This document shows positions 59,387 through 64,000 of a stretch of DNA of 64,000 bases, piece after piece. Numbering within the stretch: position 1 is the first letter of the stretch; each line of letters starts with the position of its first letter. This DNA is from Aurifilum marmelostoma. Lineage: Eukaryota; Ascomycota; Sordariomycetes; Diaporthales; Cryphonectriaceae. A model generated the notes under the pieces. That model worked only from the letters and a program-made list of their open reading frames with translations. It did no database searches and was not told the DNA's origin. The stretch lies in assembly GCA_027559495.1 (NCBI GenBank), contig JAMXSV010000004.1:1-64000 (forward strand), written 5' to 3'. The translations under genes were made by a program, and so were the position numbers.

Positions 59387-61454
59387 ATGGCCGTGGATCG
59401 AGAAATGATCTCCTCAGGCTCACGCCGACGCTTCGGGAACAGGTCTATTGCTCACGTGGAGGCCGTCTCAGAACTAGCACAACAAAGCTCCACCCTGACC
59501 CCCGAAGAGCTCGAAGACGGTCACATATCGAGGCCCAACGACAATGTATCTGAAGGAGGGAGAGCACGTGAAGATCAATCCCAGGAAGAACGACCTTTCC
59601 ACATCTTCGACAAAGGCCAGAAATGGAACTTGGTGGCTATCATCGGTGCTGCAGGTCTCTTCTCAGGATTGTCTTCAAACATCTACTTCCCGGCCCTTGA
59701 TGCCATTACTGAAGTGAGTATGTCGAGAACGGGCGAGCTTACAGTTACTGACCTGTGTTTCAGGATTTGAATGTGAGCATGAGAGAAGTCTCTCTCACTA
59801 TTACGTCGTATCTCATTATACAAGGAATATCTCCTCTTTTCTGGGGACCGCTTTCTGATACACTGGGCCGCCGTGTGGTATACGTAGGCTCTTTCTCAGT
59901 CTACATCTTTGCGAATGTTATATTGAGCTTCTCGCCGAATTTCGCAGTACTGCTAATTTTCCGCGGTCTACAATCAGCCGGCAGTGCATCAACTGTTAGT
60001 ATTGGTACGTTCGAGCAACAGCAGGCGTTGAGGTGCGTTTGACTAGCGATACGAGTCTGACAAAAAGTAGGCAATGGAGTAATTCAAGACATAGCTACAC
60101 CACTAGAGAGGGGTGCCTTCATTGGGTTCTATCAAGCCAGTAGGTCACGGCACTCCACGAGGATCTGGGTCAGTCTTGTGACTCACCTCTTCTAGTTCGA
60201 AACTTCAGTATTGCCGTCGGACCCGTGCTGGGCGGGATACTGGGCAATTTTCTTGGTTTCAGGTAGGAGAGCTTCAGCCTGGTATGATTACTGACGACAC
60301 TGTTGAGAATCATGCTGACTAATGATAAGAGCCATCTTCATTTTCCTCGCCATTCTCTCTGGTGTCGTTCTCATTGTCATTATTCTCTTCCTCCCAGAGA
60401 CTCTCCGAGCCATTGCTGGGAACGGCACATTGCGACTCAAGGGTGTCCACCGACCGATCATCCACAGATTCAGAGAGCCCGAATACATGGAAGACGCAAA
60501 AGACAATATTCACACGCCGAGGGTCACAGCCAAGACATTCCTCGGCCCGCTGAAGATGCTTTTGGAGAAGGATATCTTAGTCACTCTTGTCTTTGGCGGA
60601 ACAGTTTACACGGTATGGAGTATGGTTGTTGCGAGCACGGCTGATTTGTTCGACCAACGGTTTGACCTCAATGAAGTGGCTCTTGGATTGTCATTCTTGC
60701 CCAATGGTAAGTGGTGGTAAACATCCGACTATCCAGCCCAAGAACACAATTACCTCGGCGTTGCTCCTTAGGGGCATTACATCCTTGATGATTAACCTCC
60801 ACATCGTCATTTCTTTCTCTTTTCTTCTTACTTACGAACAGTGATCCTATACACACAGGTCTTGGTACGATAGCTGGTTCCACCATTGCGGGCAAATTGA
60901 TGACGCGGGACTTTGTTCGCCACGAGGAGAGCTACCTGGAGCACTACCCCGACGCTTTACCTCCTTCCAAGACGAGGAAATCGTTATCGCCCGATTTCCC
61001 TATCGAGCATGCCCGCCTCCGCCACGTCCCCTGGATGGTTGGCTTGTTCGTTGTCGCCACGTCTATGTTCGGCTTCGCTGTCTTATCGCCAGCCGAGTTA
61101 GGATTGCCTGCGGCGGCAAGTCCCGGTTGGATCGTGGTGCCGCTAGCGCTCCAATTCCTCATCGCTGCGGCTTCTAACGCCGTATTTGCCATAAATACGA
61201 CACTCGTGACCGATCTTTACCCAGGCAGTGGTGCAGGGAGCACTGCTGTGAATAACTTGGTGAGGTGTAGCATGGCAGCTATTGGCGTCGCCTTTGTGGA
61301 CAGGATGACTGAGCTTCTGGGCCCTGCGATGGCATTCTCTAGCCTAGCTTTCCTGGTTGTGGTGTTGAGTGTGCTTGTTGCGATAGAGTGGTTCTGGGGA
61401 ATGGAATGGAGGGGTCAGCGAGAGAAGAGGAGGGAGACAACGGCTGAAAAGTGA
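59387..61454 (+). CDS. MFS drug:H+ antiporter (DHA1 family)
   Basis: Plasma-membrane exporter of drugs, polyamines or related compounds. Six exons: 59387-59713, 59764-60004, 60071-60139, 60196-60262, 60330-60706 and 60859-61454; all joins are in phase, 558 aa. A long polar N-terminus (about 85 aa) precedes helix 1. Motif A appears as GPLSDTLGRRVVY; motif C-like sequence SIAVGPVLGGILGNFLGF crosses exons 4-5; FLPETLRAIAGNG ends the first half. A central loop of about 60 residues separates the halves, and the second half contains ALGLSFLPN-GLGTIAGS across the last intron. It resembles the Qdr/Dtr-type DHA1 branch. The 152-nt last intron is the longest seen here. Substrate not inferable. Confidence 0.9.
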
Positions 61455-63221
61455 ACTTTCTGGAAGTATTACATCCAGAAATCGTCTTTCTGAAGAGTAT
61501 TTCTGTTTTTCTTTTCGAAAACCCATAATGAATGAAGTGGCTTTGATTCTTGAACAAAATGACATGCAGAAATATGTATCTATATGGCCATTCTACCATT
61601 CCAAAATTTCTAGCGCCAGTGATCTTTGGTAGTAGCAAAGTTGGTGCATGGCGCTTCTAGCAGAGTCTGCATTGTGAGTGTGCTACAACTGGAAGGAAGC
61701 GAAGACATATTAGCTAGGCTAAAGATGGTTGGAAGCTTGGTTTATAGCATAGTACTGCTGTGATAAAAGGCAGGTACCTGGCAGGCATGCCGGGCTGGGG
61801 AAGTTTTACGTAGTGGGAGAGCACAATCCGACCTCGCAGCCAGCCTGGTTCTGGGAAGGAAATAATTTACTTGATTACTGAGCGCGCTTGGGCAGATAAC
61901 CTGCAAAAGTAAGACGTCCACCACAACGTCCGCAAATGCCTCGGATGAGTGCGGGATCGTGACGTAGCTCCATCGCACTATATAATGGAGATTCTTAGGC
62001 ATAGAAGGACTCTACTCGCCTATTCCTGCTGCTGCTACTAAATTTATCAATAAATCGGCCACCATTGCCTCCCAAGTCTTGGGCCGGGTTATAGATGAGA
62101 TATATAATATCTTATAAGAATACTGAGTATAGTAGCAAGGAAAGAAAAGAAATCTTCTACTATAGTGCAGTCTAGTTGTCTCTAGAGGATACGTAGATTC
62201 GAGGCATTTGGTACGGTTATTGCTCCTCTTCCAAGAGACGTCGATTGCAGTTGTTCTCCACAATGAGTCCGAATAAATGACGCCTCACTTAAACCACAAT
62301 AAGAATTGTGATAATCATGAAACTAGATTGTCCTTGTAGTGGCACCCTTAGTGGTAGGAGTGAATTCACCTCCCCTGTCGGCAGCCCTCGCCCATTCTCA
62401 TTAACGAACCGAAATCCTAAACCTATTCCCCCTGTCCCTACCGCGCCTGCACGACCGCCAACCCACCAAACAGGTAGCACTCTTATCCTTCCTTACCTTT
62501 CTCTAGGCTTTTTGGACATGTTATCAACATGTCTGTTCGAGGTTGCCTCTAGGATTCAGTGTCCCCTACACTCCCAACACCCGTGGTATCTCGAGGCAAT
62601 GTATTCCTCCTGGGCCATGCCGCCTATGCAAGTAACGCTAGCCTTAAGACTCGCACAGAAATTATTGCAGTATTCTTGCCAATGTAAGGTATTGGACTAC
62701 CCTTAACTGTCCTTTGGCGATAGTCATCAGCGGGCCATGCTCGGGGCTGTAGTCCATTCCAGGCAGGGGCGCTCATTCAGGGACCTCATTGTGATTTCGT
62801 TATGTTAAGCAAGATAGCCAGGGCTTTTAAGGGTTAAGGCGATGGAGCAGAAGCATTCGTTAACACTTTGTTCGAAAAGACGCGGGTGTCAAAGCGTGTT
62901 GCGCAGAGGGTTGAATTAATGGGCGCCTCAGCTGGAGTCTACATTTCATACACAATAATTAGCGTTTAGGGGCAAGTCAAATATCTAGGTGTCAGTGGCT
63001 GAGACTTGTGGGTTTATTGAGGAGGGTATATAAGAATAAGGCAATGTGCCATCGACAATGTCTTCTGTGCGATTGCATATTGCCTTCTGTAGAGCTTTCT
63101 CACACTACATTGCCATTTTCCTCCACCATGGTTCGTAGATGAAGCTCATAGGTATAAGTGGCTGACGAATCTGCGGCTTACAGAGCCATAGGGCACCAGT
63201 AGATGTAGCAAGTTCCACTTA
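61455..63221. other. Convergent intergenic region
   Basis: 1.8 kb between the stops of the antiporter and the sugar transporter. I see no motif-bearing frame and no RNA gene. Confidence 0.5.
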
Positions 63222-63983
63222 TCAGCTCACTGTAGTGGTGTTCGGTTTCTCCTCAGCAAGTCCAAACTCCTCTTCGATCCTGATTTGATAGGCTTTGAAC
63301 TTTCTAGCAGGGACTTTTCTGGCTGTTCAATGAAGTCAATAAGCTAACCTTATGCTACCAAATACTGGTTACTCACCGAAAAGAATGTCAAGCTCCTCAA
63401 AGCTTCTGCCTTTCGTCTCTGGAAAGCGGAAGTAACTCCATATTCCGATTAACACGGTGAGCACCGCGCTGATCCAAGCCGTCTTGCCTTTTAGGTCTGC
63501 CGCAGTGGGGTTGATGAGGTAGGGCGATACACAGGATGAAACCAGATTCACAATATTGTAGAAGTTGCGTGAAAGTGCCAATGTCTGACGCCGATTGTGT
63601 GGCAAATTAGCTAGGACTCAGAAATTGAGTTTTGCGTGGTACTGTGTTTGTTGGCTCACCTTTTGCCGAAGCCTAACCGAGCTGATTTCGCCACAGTAGA
63701 CGAATGGTATAGGACCACAAGAGATCCCGTAGGCAAAGAACCTAACCAGTATGAAAACTCCTTGAGGCCATACCACAGCGGGTGTCTGGTGTGGCAGCAA
63801 AGATAATATGCCAATGCAAACGATAGGCACAAGCATGCCAGCGAGCCCGCAGAGCCAAAGCGTACGTCTGCCCACCCTTTCAAGTAGGCCCATAGATATC
63901 ATGGTTGCGAGACCTGCCATTCCGTATTGCCCGATGCCTAGATCAAAAGAGTCGGTCGTAGGGAGACCACTTCCACAGGGGAC
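63222..63983 (-). CDS. MFS sugar transporter, 3' part (gene continues past the right edge)
   Basis: Proton-coupled or facilitative hexose/oligosaccharide importer of the fungal sugar-porter family. Exons visible: 63983-63660, 63584-63377 and 63322-63222 (introns of 75 and 54 nt). The first visible exon is preceded by a TACTAATGCAAG branch/acceptor, so further exons lie beyond the window. Motifs: LLERVGRRTLW (second sugar-porter GRR motif), GPIPFVYCGEISSVRLRQK-TLALSRNFYNIVNL across an intron, and the classic PETKGRSFEELDILF near the end. The last 34 residues form a polar tail. It might import products of the sugar enzymes at 16-29 kb, but it is 34 kb away. Confidence 0.87.
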
Positions 63984-64000
63984 CTTGCATTAGTAACATA

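Noticed and set aside
55487..63983. Secondary-metabolite cluster (monooxygenase plus transporters)
   Set aside because: No polyketide synthase, peptide synthetase, terpene synthase or other backbone enzyme is present in the window.
1..64000. CRISPR arrays, rRNA and tRNA genes
   Set aside because: No regularly spaced repeats, rRNA-like blocks or complete cloverleaf candidates were recognised.

Overview
This window is the left end of a chromosome of a filamentous ascomycete (Pezizomycotina). It opens with a CCCTAA-type telomere array containing many CCCTGA variants. Genes have short GT-AG introns (46-152 nt), and the products are typical of such fungi: Zn2Cys6 regulator, secreted glycosidases, MFS transporters, SAT4/rhodopsin-domain membrane protein. 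Transposons here are shredded by C-to-T/G-to-A hypermutation resembling repeat-induced point mutation (RIP). I cannot name the species. All exon structures are inferred by eye from splice sites, reading frame and remembered family motifs; none comes from a search.

Layout: 1-139 telomere; 140-1287 degraded LTR fragments; 1288-3414 secreted type-B carboxylesterase (minus, frameshifted); 4374-5885 rhodopsin-domain membrane protein (minus); 8880-10375 decayed protein-kinase-like pseudogene; 12010-14688 Stealth-type phosphotransferase (plus, frameshifted). From 16 to 29.4 kb lies a dense carbohydrate cluster: GH88 unsaturated uronyl hydrolase, two secreted alginate-lyase-fold proteins, GH27 alpha-galactosidase, a FAS1 protein and a Zn2Cys6 regulator. 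Segments 29634-44756 and 50285-55430 are AT-rich transposon islands. Between them is an allantoate-permease-type MFS transporter (45275-47032). After them come an FAD monooxygenase (55487-57062), a DHA1 drug:H+ antiporter (59387-61454) and the 3' half of a sugar transporter running off the right edge.

The first island is a nest. A Tc1-like element (about 119-bp inverted repeats, TA duplications, decayed DD34E transposase) contains a truncated Ty3 element, which itself contains a 460-bp miniature LTR element; it also contains a separate LTR and a complete 7.4-kb chromodomain-bearing Ty3 element. The second island is a complete Ty1/copia element with 218-bp LTRs and a perfect 5-bp target duplication, inserted just beyond the 3' end of the monooxygenase gene.

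Working together: lyase-fold enzymes would cut a uronic-acid polymer outside the cell, GH88 would hydrolyse the unsaturated ends, GH27 would remove galactosyl side groups, and the adjacent regulator may control them. This is inference from family and arrangement. Most original signals: the miniature LTR element whose primer-binding position is a perfect 15-base reverse complement of its own LTR 28 bases after a TATA box, suggesting self-primed reverse transcription; a hypermutation pattern that seems to spare GCA; LTRs carrying an internal TTAGGG motif at the chromosome end; and three genes each interrupted by a single-base lesion.
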